DNA of 16,078 nucleotides from an uncultured Bacteroidales bacterium (GCA_937995875.1 CALKIW010000116.1:1-16078), one strand, 5' to 3'. Shown: positions 1 through 6,509, counted from the stretch's first letter. Numbers and translations: made by a program. The notes: generated by a model from the letters alone, not told the origin.

Positions 1-21
1 CGTAAGTTTTGGGTTTAATTA

Positions 22-53
22 TTTGGCAGTTAGAAAAATAAGCTGTAATTTTG
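22..53 (+). promoter_or_regulatory. Bacteroidetes-type promoter for rpsU
   Basis: A TTTG at 22-25 and TAATTTTG at 46-53 are separated by 20 bases. This fits the primary-sigma promoter of Bacteroidetes (TTTG/TTG near -33 and TAnnTTTG near -7). Transcription would start near position 60, leaving a leader of about 65 bases before rpsU. The leader just upstream of the start codon is A-rich and has no Shine-Dalgarno sequence. The match is seen directly; activity is inferred. Confidence 0.7.
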
Positions 54-127
54 CACCCGCATTTTGTGGCATTGTGCCCATTGTGTAAAGTTATTCATTA
101 TAAAATTAAAATCAAAACCCAAACAAA

Positions 128-319
128 ATGATTATTGTACCAGTTAAAGATGGTGAGAATATCGAAAGATCTCTCAAGAAATTCAAGAGAAAGTTTGAAA
201 GAACAGGTGTGATGAAGGAGCTTCGTGCCCGTCAGCAGTATGACAAGCCATCTGTTTTGAAGCGTCTCAAGATGCAGCGCGCTGTCTATGTGCAAAAACT
301 GCGTCAGGAAGAAGAGTAA
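128..319 (+). CDS. rpsU: 30S ribosomal protein bS21
   Basis: A 63-residue basic protein with the bS21 pattern: an N-terminal MIIVPVKDGENIERSLKKFK segment, then helices rich in Lys and Arg. bS21 sits on the 30S platform. In Bacteroidia it is known, from Flavobacterium johnsoniae ribosome work, to help bS18 and bS6 hide the 16S anti-Shine-Dalgarno tail. The Tyr reported to contact that tail is present here as Y54. Many Flavobacteriales carry an extended Shine-Dalgarno before rpsU that allows autoregulation; here the 20 bases before the ATG are A-rich and have none, so that circuit is probably absent. The length is typical. The gene is first in a run followed by xerC and hpf, with its own upstream promoter. 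Confidence 0.96.
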   Translation: MIIVPVKDGENIERSLKKFKRKFERTGVMKELRARQQYDKPSVLKRLKMQRAVYVQKLRQEEE

Positions 320-334
320 AAATCTTTATTTTTC

Positions 335-365
335 TTGGTAGTTTAAATTATTTTCTGTATATTCG
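335..365 (+). promoter_or_regulatory. possible promoter for xerC-hpf
   Basis: In the 86-base gap between rpsU and xerC, TTG at 335-337 lies 20 bases before TATATTCG at 358-365. This is one mismatch from the Bacteroidetes -7 consensus TAnnTTTG. I see no clear terminator after rpsU, so xerC could also be read from the rpsU promoter. Confidence 0.35.
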
Positions 366-405
366 TTGCCATAAACGTCGTGCAAGCGATCTTTAAAGCA
401 ACAAT

Positions 406-1290
406 ATGATAATGATTGAAGAATTTTTGAACTATCTGCAGTTTGAGCTTCGCCGCTCACCACTGACGATAAAGAGCTATCAACAAGACCTTCGGGCTTT
501 TGAGGTTTTTTTCAAAAATTTGAACAATCAGCTCTCATGGGAGTCGGTAGATTCGGATGTCATTCGTGACTGGATGGAGAGTATGATGGATAAAGGAAAC
601 AATGCTGCAAGTGTCAATAGAAGACTGTCTGCGTTGCGTTCCCTTTATCGTTTTGCCCTCTCCCGAAACTTGGTGAGACGGGATCCGACCAGACGTCTTG
701 AAGGTCCGAAAAGGAAGAAACCCCTGCCTCATTTTCTGAAAGAAGATGAGATGAACAGGCTTCTGGACGATGAGGAATGGAATGATGATTATAAGAATGT
801 TCGCGCGCGAACAATTATAATGACATTCTATGAAACCGGAATTCGTTTGGCAGAGCTTGTGGGACTTGATGACGAGGCTGTTGATCTTTCCAACAGACAG
901 CTTAAAGTTACCGGCAAGGGAGACAAGCAGCGCATCGTGCCTTTCGGACAAGAGCTGGAGGCGACTCTGCGAAGATTTATCAATGTGCGCAACAGAGACA
1001 TTGAGCGTCTGGCGCCCGCCCTTTTCCTGTCGGAGACGGGGGAGCGGATGAAAGACTATCAGGTGCGTCGGGAAGTGAAACAGCACCTTGCAAGGGTGAG
1101 TACTCAAAAAAAACTTACCCCTCATGTGCTCAGACACACGTTTGCTACGTCAATGCTTAATCATGGTGCAGGAATTGAAAGTGTGAAGCGACTACTGGGA
1201 CACGAAAGTGTTTCTACGACGGAAATTTACACGCACACCACCTTTGAGCAACTCAAGCGAGAATACAAAGAAGCCCATCCGAGGGCATGA
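406..1290 (+). CDS. xerC: Xer-type tyrosine recombinase (XerC/XerD family)
   Basis: A 294-residue tyrosine recombinase, the usual Xer length. Residues 1-100 form the helical SAM-like DNA-binding domain (around SPLTIKSYQQDL) and 105-290 the catalytic domain. All catalytic residues are visible: R147 (ETGIR), K171 in the beta-hairpin (TGKGDK), H240 and R243 (HVLRHT), H266 (LLGH) and nucleophile Y275 (EIYTH). Xer enzymes resolve chromosome dimers at dif before division. The location next to rpsU and hpf is the conserved Bacteroidetes place for a housekeeping Xer, not a mobile-element setting. Whether it is the XerC or XerD partner cannot be settled from sequence alone. An alternative start lies two codons downstream at 412. 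A run of eight A at 1106-1113 encodes Gln-Lys-Lys. Confidence 0.93.
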   Translation: MIMIEEFLNYLQFELRRSPLTIKSYQQDLRAFEVFFKNLNNQLSWESVDSDVIRDWMESMMDKGNNAASVNRRLSALRSLYRFALSRNLVRRDPTRRLEGPKRKKPLPHFLKEDEMNRLLDDEEWNDDYKNVRARTIIMTFYETGIRLAELVGLDDEAVDLSNRQLKVTGKGDKQRIVPFGQELEATLRRFINVRNRDIERLAPALFLSETGERMKDYQVRREVKQHLARVSTQKKLTPHVLRHTFATSMLNHGAGIESVKRLLGHESVSTTEIYTHTTFEQLKREYKEAHPRA

Positions 1291-1310
1291 GTTTAACCAT
1301 CTAAAAAAAT

Positions 1311-1316
1311 GGAGGT
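1311..1316 (+). promoter_or_regulatory. Shine-Dalgarno sequence before hpf
   Basis: GGAGGT at 1311-1316 is four bases before the ATG at 1321 and matches the core that pairs with the 16S 3' tail. It is the only strong Shine-Dalgarno sequence I see in front of any gene in this window; the other leaders are A-rich. It supports 1321 as a start. However, an in-frame ATG at 1309 preceded by seven A residues (1303-1309, counting the A of that ATG) would make this hexamer coding. Confidence 0.6.
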
Positions 1317-1320
1317 AACT

Positions 1321-1623
1321 ATGGAAATTAAGATTCAGTCGATACATTTCGACATTACCGAGAAGTTACAGGCGTTCATCGAGAAGAAAACCGCTAAGTT
1401 GGAAAGAACGTTTGAAGATATCAGGAAAGTTGAGGTGCAATTAAAAGTTATCAAGCCGGCAACAGCATTGAATAAAGAAACAAGCATAACGGTATCGGTA
1501 CCCGGAGGAAGTCCTTTGTTTGTAGCCAAGACCTGTGACACCTTTGAGGAGGGCGTGGACCAATGTGTAGATGCTATGAGGGTCAAGCTTGAAAAATACA
1601 AGGAAAAATTGAGAAATCGATGA
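1321..1623 (+). CDS. hpf: ribosome hibernation promoting factor, short form (HPF/RaiA family)
   Basis: A 100-residue protein from the 1321 start, beginning MEIKIQSIHFDITEKLQAFI, with the beta-alpha-beta-beta-beta-alpha pattern of the S30AE family and a Lys/Arg-rich C-terminal helix (VKLEKYKEKLRNR). Short-form HPF binds the 30S decoding region in stationary phase, blocks tRNA and mRNA sites and helps form 100S dimers. The extra C-terminal dimerisation domain of long HPF is absent. I chose 1321 because family members begin at this first strand and because GGAGGT stands just upstream. Starting at the in-frame ATG at 1309 would add Met-Glu-Val-Thr. The gene follows xerC by about 30 bases and probably shares its transcript. 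It is followed directly by the promoter of the tRNA-tuf unit. Confidence 0.93.
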   Translation: MEIKIQSIHFDITEKLQAFIEKKTAKLERTFEDIRKVEVQLKVIKPATALNKETSITVSVPGGSPLFVAKTCDTFEEGVDQCVDAMRVKLEKYKEKLRNR

Positions 1624-1640
1624 AAAAATCCTTTAAAAGT

Positions 1641-1671
1641 TTTGGGGATTAAAAAATAAGCACTATCTTTG
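1641..1671 (+). promoter_or_regulatory. consensus promoter for the tRNA-tuf unit
   Basis: TTTG at 1641-1644, 19 bases, then TATCTTTG at 1664-1671: a full match to the Bacteroidetes -33/-7 pattern. The expected start is near 1678, about 45 bases before tRNA-Thr. The leader contains a small hairpin (CTATG 1692-1696 with CATAG 1705-1709). A strong promoter is expected for tRNA and EF-Tu genes. Confidence 0.8.
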
Positions 1672-1723
1672 CAGCCGTTTTACAACGAATTCTATGAATG
1701 GTCGCATAGCGGCTGCGGGATAT

Positions 1724-1797
1724 GCCTCTTTAGCTCAGTTGGCCAGAGCACGTGATTTGTAATCTCGGGGTCGTTGGTTCGAATCCGACAAGAGGCT
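1724..1797 (+). tRNA. tRNA-Thr (anticodon TGT)
   Basis: A 74-base cloverleaf. Acceptor GCCTCTT (1724-1730) pairs with AAGAGGC (1790-1796), the D arm has GCTC/GAGC, the anticodon loop TTTGTAA at 1756-1762 gives TGT, and the T arm carries GGTTCGAATCC. The discriminator is T1797 and CCA is not encoded. The anticodon stem has one T-T opposition (1753 with 1765). This is the first of four tRNAs in the E. coli thrU-tyrU-glyT-thrT order. Confidence 0.96.
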
Positions 1798-1847
1798 CTG
1801 CCGAAAGGAAACAAACTCGAAGAAGTTTATAGAATGATTTAAAACAA

Positions 1848-1930
1848 GGGTGGTTACCAGAGTGGCCAAATGGGGCAGACTGTAAATCTGCTGGCTCTTG
1901 CCTTCGGTGGTTCGAATCCATCACCACCCA
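1848..1930 (+). tRNA. tRNA-Tyr (anticodon GTA)
   Basis: An 83-base class II tRNA with a long variable arm, as expected for bacterial tRNA-Tyr. Acceptor GGGTGGT (1848-1854) pairs with ACCACCC (1923-1929) and the discriminator is A1930. The anticodon stem GCAGA/TCTGC encloses CTGTAAA, with GTA at 1882-1884. CCA is not encoded. Confidence 0.96.
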
Positions 1931-1954
1931 CATCTTCAGTCTCTGACTGATTTT

Positions 1955-2027
1955 GCGGAAATAGCTCAGTTGATAGAGCACTAGCCTTCCAAGCTGGGGG
2001 TCGCGGGTTTGAGTCCCGTTTTCCGCT
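1955..2027 (+). tRNA. tRNA-Gly (anticodon TCC)
   Basis: A 73-base cloverleaf. Acceptor GCGGAAA (1955-1961) pairs with TTTCCGC (2020-2026) and the discriminator is T2027. The anticodon loop CTTCCAA gives TCC, reading GGA/GGG codons. CCA is not encoded. It lies 24 bases after tRNA-Tyr. Confidence 0.96.
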
Positions 2028-2036
2028 CAAGGGTTT

Positions 2037-2108
<72 letters not shown>

Positions 2109-2192
2109 CTTTTCTGATTTGAATCGATAGAATGGAAGAGGAATACTGTTCATTGATTAAAATTTAATTTATTATAATAAAAAAGTAAAGCT

Positions 2193-3398
2193 ATGGCTAA
2201 AGAGACGTACGTGCGCACCAAGCCGCATGTTAACATTGGTACAATTGGTCACGTAGACCACGGTAAGACTACTTTGACGGCTGCTATTTCCAAGACTCTC
2301 CATGAGAAAGGTTTTGGCAGTGAGGCAGCAAGCTCTTACGATCAGATTGACAATGCTCCGGAAGAGAAGGAGCGTGGTATTACCATCAACTCTTCTCATA
2401 TTGAGTATGAAACTGCAAATCGTCACTATGCACACGTTGACTGTCCGGGTCACGCTGACTATGTGAAGAACATGGTTACTGGTGCTGCCCAGATGGACGG
2501 TGCTATCCTTGTTTGTGCTGCAACTGACGGTCCTATGCCTCAGACCCGTGAGCACGTATTGCTCGCTCGTCAGGTAAACGTTCCGCGTCTGGTTGTTTTC
2601 CTGAACAAGTGTGATGACCCTGAAGTTGATGAGGAAATGCTTGAACTTGTTACTATGGACGTTCAGGATCTTCTGACTTCTTACGGCTACGAGGAAGATA
2701 CTCCTATTATCCGTGGTTCTGCTCTTGGTGCCTTGAACGGCGTTGCAAAGTGGCAGGATTCTATCATGGAGTTGATGGATGCTGTTGATACTTGGATTCA
2801 GGAGCCTGAGCGCGAGGTAGACAAGCCTTTCTTGATGCCTGTTGAGGACGTGTTCTCTATCACCGGTCGTGGTACCGTAGCTACTGGTCGTATTGAGACC
2901 GGCCGTTGCAAGATTGGTGACGAAGTTCAGTTGCTCGGTCTTGGTGAAGACAAGAAATCTACCATTACCGGTGTTGAGATGTTCCGCAAGATTCTTGAGG
3001 AAGGTGAAGCTGGTGATAACGTAGGTCTGTTGCTTCGCGGTATTGAGAAGAGCGAAATCAAGCGTGGTATGGTAGTTGTGCACCCGGGTGCTATTACTCC
3101 TCACGATCACTTCAAGGCTTCTGTTTACGTTTTGAAGAAGGAAGAGGGTGGTCGTCACACTCCGTTCGGCAACAAGTATCGTCCTCAGTTCTATCTCCGT
3201 ACTATGGACTGTACAGGTGAGATTACACTCCCTGAAGGCGTAGATATGGTTATGCCTGGTGACAACGTTGAAATCGAGGTGACTCTGATTTATCGCGTTG
3301 CTTTGAACGAGGGTCTCCGCTTCGCTATCCGTGAGGGTGGTCGTACGGTAGGTTCCGGCCAGATCACTGCTATCCTTCCTGATGTAAAGGATGCATAA
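2193..3398 (+). CDS. tuf: translation elongation factor EF-Tu
   Basis: A 401-residue GTPase that brings aminoacyl-tRNA to the ribosome. Domain 1 (about 1-205) shows every G motif: P-loop GHVDHGKT (19-26), switch I RGITI with T64, DCPGH with catalytic H87, NKCD at 138-141 and SAL at 176-178. Domains 2 and 3 follow (ITGRGTVATGRIE; GGRHTPF; REGGRTVGSG). The N-terminus MAKETYVRTKPHVNIGTIG is canonical, so the start is secure. The C-terminus ends ILPDVKDA, about five residues past the usual end, which is a small oddity. The 84-base leader after tRNA-Thr is very A/T-rich with no Shine-Dalgarno, typical of highly expressed Bacteroidetes genes. The gene is probably cotranscribed with the four tRNAs, coupling EF-Tu to its ligands. 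Confidence 0.98.
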   Translation: MAKETYVRTKPHVNIGTIGHVDHGKTTLTAAISKTLHEKGFGSEAASSYDQIDNAPEEKERGITINSSHIEYETANRHYAHVDCPGHADYVKNMVTGAAQMDGAILVCAATDGPMPQTREHVLLARQVNVPRLVVFLNKCDDPEVDEEMLELVTMDVQDLLTSYGYEEDTPIIRGSALGALNGVAKWQDSIMELMDAVDTWIQEPEREVDKPFLMPVEDVFSITGRGTVATGRIETGRCKIGDEVQLLGLGEDKKSTITGVEMFRKILEEGEAGDNVGLLLRGIEKSEIKRGMVVVHPGAITPHDHFKASVYVLKKEEGGRHTPFGNKYRPQFYLRTMDCTGEITLPEGVDMVMPGDNVEIEVTLIYRVALNEGLRFAIREGGRTVGSGQITAILPDVKDA

Positions 3399-3425
3399 TT
3401 AGGCATTAGCTTAAAATATAAATAC

Positions 3426-3460
3426 AAAGTCTCCGCGACTGCGGTTACGGAGACTTTACT
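3426..3460 (+). terminator. hairpin after tuf, possible terminator or attenuator
   Basis: AAAGTCTCCG (3426-3435) and CGGAGACTTT (3448-3457) form a perfect 10-base-pair stem with a 12-base loop. The 3' side runs into TTTACTTA, a weak T-tract. An alternative inner pairing is CCGC/GCGG. It sits between tuf and tRNA-Trp, so it may reduce read-through from the tRNA-tuf unit or act as an RNA-processing signal. Confidence 0.6.
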
Positions 3461-3461
3461 T

Positions 3462-3534
3462 ACGGGTTTAGCTCAGTTGGTAGAGCACTGGTCTCCAAAA
3501 CCAGGTGTCGAGAGTTCGAGTCTTTCAACCCGTG
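3462..3534 (+). tRNA. tRNA-Trp (anticodon CCA)
   Basis: A 73-base cloverleaf. Acceptor ACGGGTT (3462-3468) pairs with AACCCGT (3527-3533) and the discriminator is G3534, as is usual for bacterial tRNA-Trp. The anticodon loop is CTCCAAA, reading UGG. A 3' CCA is not encoded. It stands only 16 bases before secE and is probably processed from a shared transcript. Confidence 0.96.
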
Positions 3535-3550
3535 CAAAAAAGAAGATAAT

Positions 3551-3742
3551 ATGTTTAATAAAATAGTAAATTATTGCAAGGCTTGTTACGAAGAGCTTGC
3601 GCATAAGACTACTTGGCCAACGCGTGCCGAACTTACTCACAGTGCAGTGATAGTATTATCTGCTTCCCTTGTCATTGCATTGGTGGTGTTCGCAATGGAT
3701 TTTGTATTTAAGAACCTAATGGGTATTGTATATCCAGGTTAA
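3551..3742 (+). CDS. secE: preprotein translocase subunit SecE
   Basis: A 63-residue short-form SecE with one transmembrane segment (about 30-55, rich in Val, Ile, Leu and Ala) preceded by the conserved amphipathic helix motif KTTWPTRAEL (19-28). SecE clamps SecY in the inner-membrane SecYEG channel. The length is normal for the single-span form; E. coli SecE has two more spans. The N-terminus faces the cytoplasm. It lies between tRNA-Trp and nusG, 13 bases before nusG, in the widely conserved secE-nusG-rplKAJL-rpoBC order. The leader AAAAGAAGATAAT lacks a clear Shine-Dalgarno. Confidence 0.95.
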   Translation: MFNKIVNYCKACYEELAHKTTWPTRAELTHSAVIVLSASLVIALVVFAMDFVFKNLMGIVYPG

Positions 3743-3755
3743 TCATTAAAGGAAG

Positions 3756-4304
3756 ATGGCTGAAACAGGAAAGAATTGGTACGTATTGCGTGTTGTAAGT
3801 GGAAAAGAGGCTAAGTTGAAAGAATACATTGAAGCCGAAGTGAAACACAATACGCAGCTTGCTAATCATGTTTCTCAGGTGTTGATTCCAATGGAGAAAC
3901 GTGTAACTGTCCGTAATGGCAAAAGGGTGGAGAAGGAGAAGACTTCTATGCCCGGTTACATCTTCGTTGAAGCTGAGTTGAATGGTGATGTTGCTGCAGC
4001 ATTGCGCTTCATGCCTAACTGCTTGGGCTTCATTGGTGGTTTGGATAATCCCAGTCCGGTTCCGCAATCACAAATTAATCGAATGATTGGTGCTGCCGAG
4101 GAGAACGAAATGGATAATGAAGTTTCAATACCCTATATTCTCGATGAAACAGTGAAAGTGATTGATGGTCCATTCTCAGGTTTCGAAGGTGTTATCGAAG
4201 AGGTAAATACCGAGAAACGCAAACTGAAGGTGATGGTTAAAATCTTCGGACGTAAAACTCCGTTGGAATTAAGTTTTATGCAAGTTGAGAAAGTTACGGA
4301 ATAG
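3756..4304 (+). CDS. nusG: transcription termination/antitermination factor NusG
   Basis: A 182-residue protein, the family's usual length. The NGN domain (about 6-115) begins NWYVLRVVSGKEAKLKEYI and contains MPGYIFVEAEL, the segment that contacts the beta' clamp helices. The KOW domain (about 128-182) includes IDGPFSGFEGVIEEV and the LELSFMQVEKV end. NusG travels with RNA polymerase, modulating pausing and linking it to Rho or to ribosomal uS10. Its position before the ribosomal-protein and rpoBC genes is conserved. No inserted domain is visible, so this is the housekeeping NusG rather than a NusG-like capsule regulator of the UpxY type known in Bacteroides. Confidence 0.97.
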   Translation: MAETGKNWYVLRVVSGKEAKLKEYIEAEVKHNTQLANHVSQVLIPMEKRVTVRNGKRVEKEKTSMPGYIFVEAELNGDVAAALRFMPNCLGFIGGLDNPSPVPQSQINRMIGAAEENEMDNEVSIPYILDETVKVIDGPFSGFEGVIEEVNTEKRKLKVMVKIFGRKTPLELSFMQVEKVTE

Positions 4305-4337
4305 TTGTTACGGACTGTCTGTGGCTTTATATATTTC
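4305..4337 (+). promoter_or_regulatory. weak candidate promoter upstream of rplK
   Basis: TTG at 4305-4307 and TATATTTC at 4330-4337 lie in the 55-base nusG-rplK gap. The -7 element has one mismatch to TAnnTTTG and the 22-base spacing is slightly long. The gap could equally hold an L1-binding leader, but I cannot recognise one. Confidence 0.22.
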
Positions 4338-4359
4338 ATTATTTTAATAAGAAAAAGAA

Positions 4360-4797
4360 ATGGCTAAAGAAGTTGCTGGATTAATCAAATTACAGATTAA
4401 AGGTGGCGCTGCAAATCCTTCCCCACCCGTGGGGCCTGCTCTTGGATCGAAGGGTATTAATATCATGGGATTCTGTAAAGAATTCAATGCCCGTACCCAG
4501 GACAAGGCTGGCAAGGTTTTGCCGGTTGTTATCACATACTATGCAGACAAGTCATTCAGTTTCGTTATCAAGACTCCCCCCGCAGCAGTCCAACTGAAGG
4601 AAGCTGCTAAGGTAAAGACTGCTTCAAGCCAGCCTAACCGTAAGAAAGTTGCCAGTGTAACCTGGGATCAGGTGAGGGCAATCGCTGAGGACAAGATGGC
4701 TGATTTGAATTGCTTTACTGTAGAGAGTGCTATGAAACTCGTTGCTGGTACAGCACGTAGTATGGGTATCACTGTTAAAGGGGACTTCCCTGGATAA
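4360..4797 (+). CDS. rplK: 50S ribosomal protein uL11
   Basis: A 145-residue protein, close to the usual 141-142. The N-terminal domain (1-70) carries the proline-rich NPSPPVGPALG segment (19-29) that faces the thiostrepton site and the GTPase centre. The C-terminal domain (75-145) binds the 23S GTPase-associated rRNA. The Pro residues equivalent to those changed in thiostrepton-resistant mutants (P22, P26) are intact. uL11 forms the stalk base together with uL10 and bL12, whose genes follow. The leader is A-rich (AAGAAAAAGAA before ATG) without a Shine-Dalgarno. The rplA start is 26 bases downstream. Confidence 0.98.
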   Translation: MAKEVAGLIKLQIKGGAANPSPPVGPALGSKGINIMGFCKEFNARTQDKAGKVLPVVITYYADKSFSFVIKTPPAAVQLKEAAKVKTASSQPNRKKVASVTWDQVRAIAEDKMADLNCFTVESAMKLVAGTARSMGITVKGDFPG

Positions 4798-4823
4798 TAT
4801 TAAACTTCAATTAAGAAAGTAAA

Positions 4824-5516
4824 ATGAGTAAACTGACAAAAAATCAGAAATCAGTAGCTGAAAAGGTTGAAGCAGGGAAGGCATACACATTGAAAGAGGC
4901 TTCAGAATTGGTGAAGGAGATTACCACAACCAAATTTGACGCGTCTCTCGATATTGATGTACGCCTGGGAGTGGACCCACGTAAGGCAAACCAGATGGTG
5001 CGCGGTGTGGTTACATTGCCCCACGGAACTGGTAAGACGGTTCGTGTACTCTGCCTATGTACGCCTGATCAGGAGGAAGCAGCCAAGGCTGCCGGTGCTG
5101 ATTATGCTGGTCTTGATGAGTATATCGAGAAGATTAAAGGCGGATGGCTTGATGTAGATGTCATTATCACAATGCCGTCGTGTATGGGCAAGGTTGGTCC
5201 TTTAGGACGATTCCTCGGACCTCGTGGATTGATGCCAAACCCTAAGAGCGGAACTGTGACTATGGACGTAGCTAAGGCTGTTGCCGAGGTGAAACAGGGT
5301 AAGATAGATTTCAAGGTAGATAAGACTGGTATCATACACTCTTCGATTGGTAAGATTTCAATGTCTCCGGAGAAGATTTATGAGAACGCTAAAGAATTCT
5401 TGAATACTATTATCCGTTTGAAACCTGCTGCTGCCAAGGGTGTGTACCTTAAGAGTATCTTTATTTCAAGTACAATGAGTCAGGGTATCAGAATTGATCC
5501 TAAATCAGTTGAATAA
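4824..5516 (+). CDS. rplA: 50S ribosomal protein uL1
   Basis: A 230-residue protein of normal length (E. coli 234). The family signature FLGPRGLMPNPKSGTV begins at about residue 130. Domain I consists of the N- and C-terminal parts (NTIIRLKPAAAKGVYLKSI; SSTMSQGIRID) and domain II is the central insertion (about 68-158). uL1 forms the mobile L1 stalk that moves E-site tRNA. In many bacteria it also represses the rplK-rplA mRNA by binding its leader. The pair rplK-rplA is preserved here, but I could not confirm an L1-binding fold in the 55-base leader. Only 18 bases separate it from rplJ. Confidence 0.98.
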   Translation: MSKLTKNQKSVAEKVEAGKAYTLKEASELVKEITTTKFDASLDIDVRLGVDPRKANQMVRGVVTLPHGTGKTVRVLCLCTPDQEEAAKAAGADYAGLDEYIEKIKGGWLDVDVIITMPSCMGKVGPLGRFLGPRGLMPNPKSGTVTMDVAKAVAEVKQGKIDFKVDKTGIIHSSIGKISMSPEKIYENAKEFLNTIIRLKPAAAKGVYLKSIFISSTMSQGIRIDPKSVE

Positions 5517-5534
5517 TCCTAAAAGTTTTGTAAA

Positions 5535-6059
5535 ATGAAGAAAGAAGTAAAAGATACTATTATAGCTGACCTTGGTGAGAAGTTAAAGCAGTACCCTCAT
5601 TTCTATCTGGTAGATGTTACCGGATTGAATGCTGAGCGTACAAGTGCACTTCGACGCAAGTGTTTCAACCAGAAGATTAAAATGGTTGTTGTGAAGAATA
5701 ATCTTCTCAACAAGGCTTTTGAAGCTTCTGAAAAAGATTTCTCTGAACTCTATGGTGTTCTGAAAGGCATGACAGCGGTTTTCTTTGCTGAGACAGCCAA
5801 TGTGCCTGCAAAACTCCTGAAGAGTAAGGAAGTAGTAAAGGATGGAATTCCTGCCTTGAAGGCAGCATATGCTGAGGATGGCTTCTATGTAGGAGCTGAT
5901 AAACTCGATGAGCTGGCTGCATTGAAGAGCAAGAACGAACTTATCGCAGAAATTGTTTCTCTGTTGCAGTCTCCTGCAAAGAACGTTGTTTCTGCACTCC
6001 AGTCAGGCGCAGGCACTATTCACGGTGTGCTTAAGACTTTAGGTGAGCGTCCTGAATAA
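5535..6059 (+). CDS. rplJ: 50S ribosomal protein uL10
   Basis: A 174-residue protein, near the usual 165-180. Residues 1-125 form the rRNA-binding globular domain (ADLGEKLKQYPHFYLVDVTG; KMVVVKNNLLNKAF; LKGMTAVFF). The C-terminal helix (about 133-170, IAEIVSLLQSPAKNVVSALQ) is the docking site for bL12 dimers. uL10 is the stalk scaffold that recruits GTPase factors. In E. coli a long leader before rplJ binds L10-L12 for autoregulation. Here the rplA-rplJ gap is 18 bases, leaving no room for it, so control must lie elsewhere or be absent. Confidence 0.97.
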   Translation: MKKEVKDTIIADLGEKLKQYPHFYLVDVTGLNAERTSALRRKCFNQKIKMVVVKNNLLNKAFEASEKDFSELYGVLKGMTAVFFAETANVPAKLLKSKEVVKDGIPALKAAYAEDGFYVGADKLDELAALKSKNELIAEIVSLLQSPAKNVVSALQSGAGTIHGVLKTLGERPE

Positions 6060-6113
6060 AATAAAAGTAAAGTCAAAACAATTTTAACGAAAACTATAAA
6101 ATTTTAGAATAAA

Positions 6114-6494
6114 ATGGCAGACGTAAAAGCTATTGCAGAAGAGTTAGTAAATCTTACTGTTAAAGAAGTTAATGAGTTGGCAACAGTCCTGAAGGACGAG
6201 TATGGTATTGAGCCTGCTGCTGCAGCTGTAGCAGTTGCTGGACCTGCAGCCGGTGCTGCAGAAGGCGCAGCAGCTGAGGAGAAGAGTTCTTTCGATGTAG
6301 TCCTGACTGACATTGGTGCAACCAAGCTTCAGGTAGTAAAGGCTGTTAAGGAAGCTTGCGGACTTGGTCTGAAGGCAGCTAAGGACCTCGTAGAGAGCGC
6401 TCCTGCTACTATCAAGGAAGGTCTCTCTAAGGACGAGGCTGAAAACCTGAAGAAGGCTATCGAAGAGGCTGGTGCCAAGGTAGAGTTGAAGTAA
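6114..6494 (+). CDS. rplL: 50S ribosomal protein bL12 (L7/L12)
   Basis: A 126-residue acidic protein, near the usual 120-128. Residues 1-33 form the N-terminal dimerisation domain (VKAIAEELVNLTVKEVNELA). An Ala/Gly-rich hinge follows (about 36-58). The C-terminal factor-binding domain (60-126) contains the conserved VKAVKEACGLGLKAAKDLVE helix. bL12 is present in several copies per ribosome, so it needs more translation than its neighbours. Its 54-base leader is almost pure A/T and A-rich up to the ATG, consistent with enhanced initiation in Bacteroidetes. It is followed by the 177-base hairpin-rich gap before rpoB. Confidence 0.98.
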   Translation: MADVKAIAEELVNLTVKEVNELATVLKDEYGIEPAAAAVAVAGPAAGAAEGAAAEEKSSFDVVLTDIGATKLQVVKAVKEACGLGLKAAKDLVESAPATIKEGLSKDEAENLKKAIEEAGAKVELK

Positions 6495-6509
6495 ACTCAA
6501 TGAATATAC

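Noticed and set aside
406..1290. xerC as evidence of an integrated mobile element
   Set aside because: It sits in the conserved rpsU-xerC-hpf housekeeping context, with no attachment-site duplication or cargo genes nearby.
2172..3158. A 328-codon minus-strand open frame opposite tuf
   Set aside because: It is a shadow of the strongly codon-biased tuf gene, with no family features and no promoter of its own.
4305..4359. L1-binding leader for rplK-rplA autoregulation
   Set aside because: The gap is short and I could not draw a convincing match to the L1-binding fold by eye; a covariance-model search would decide.
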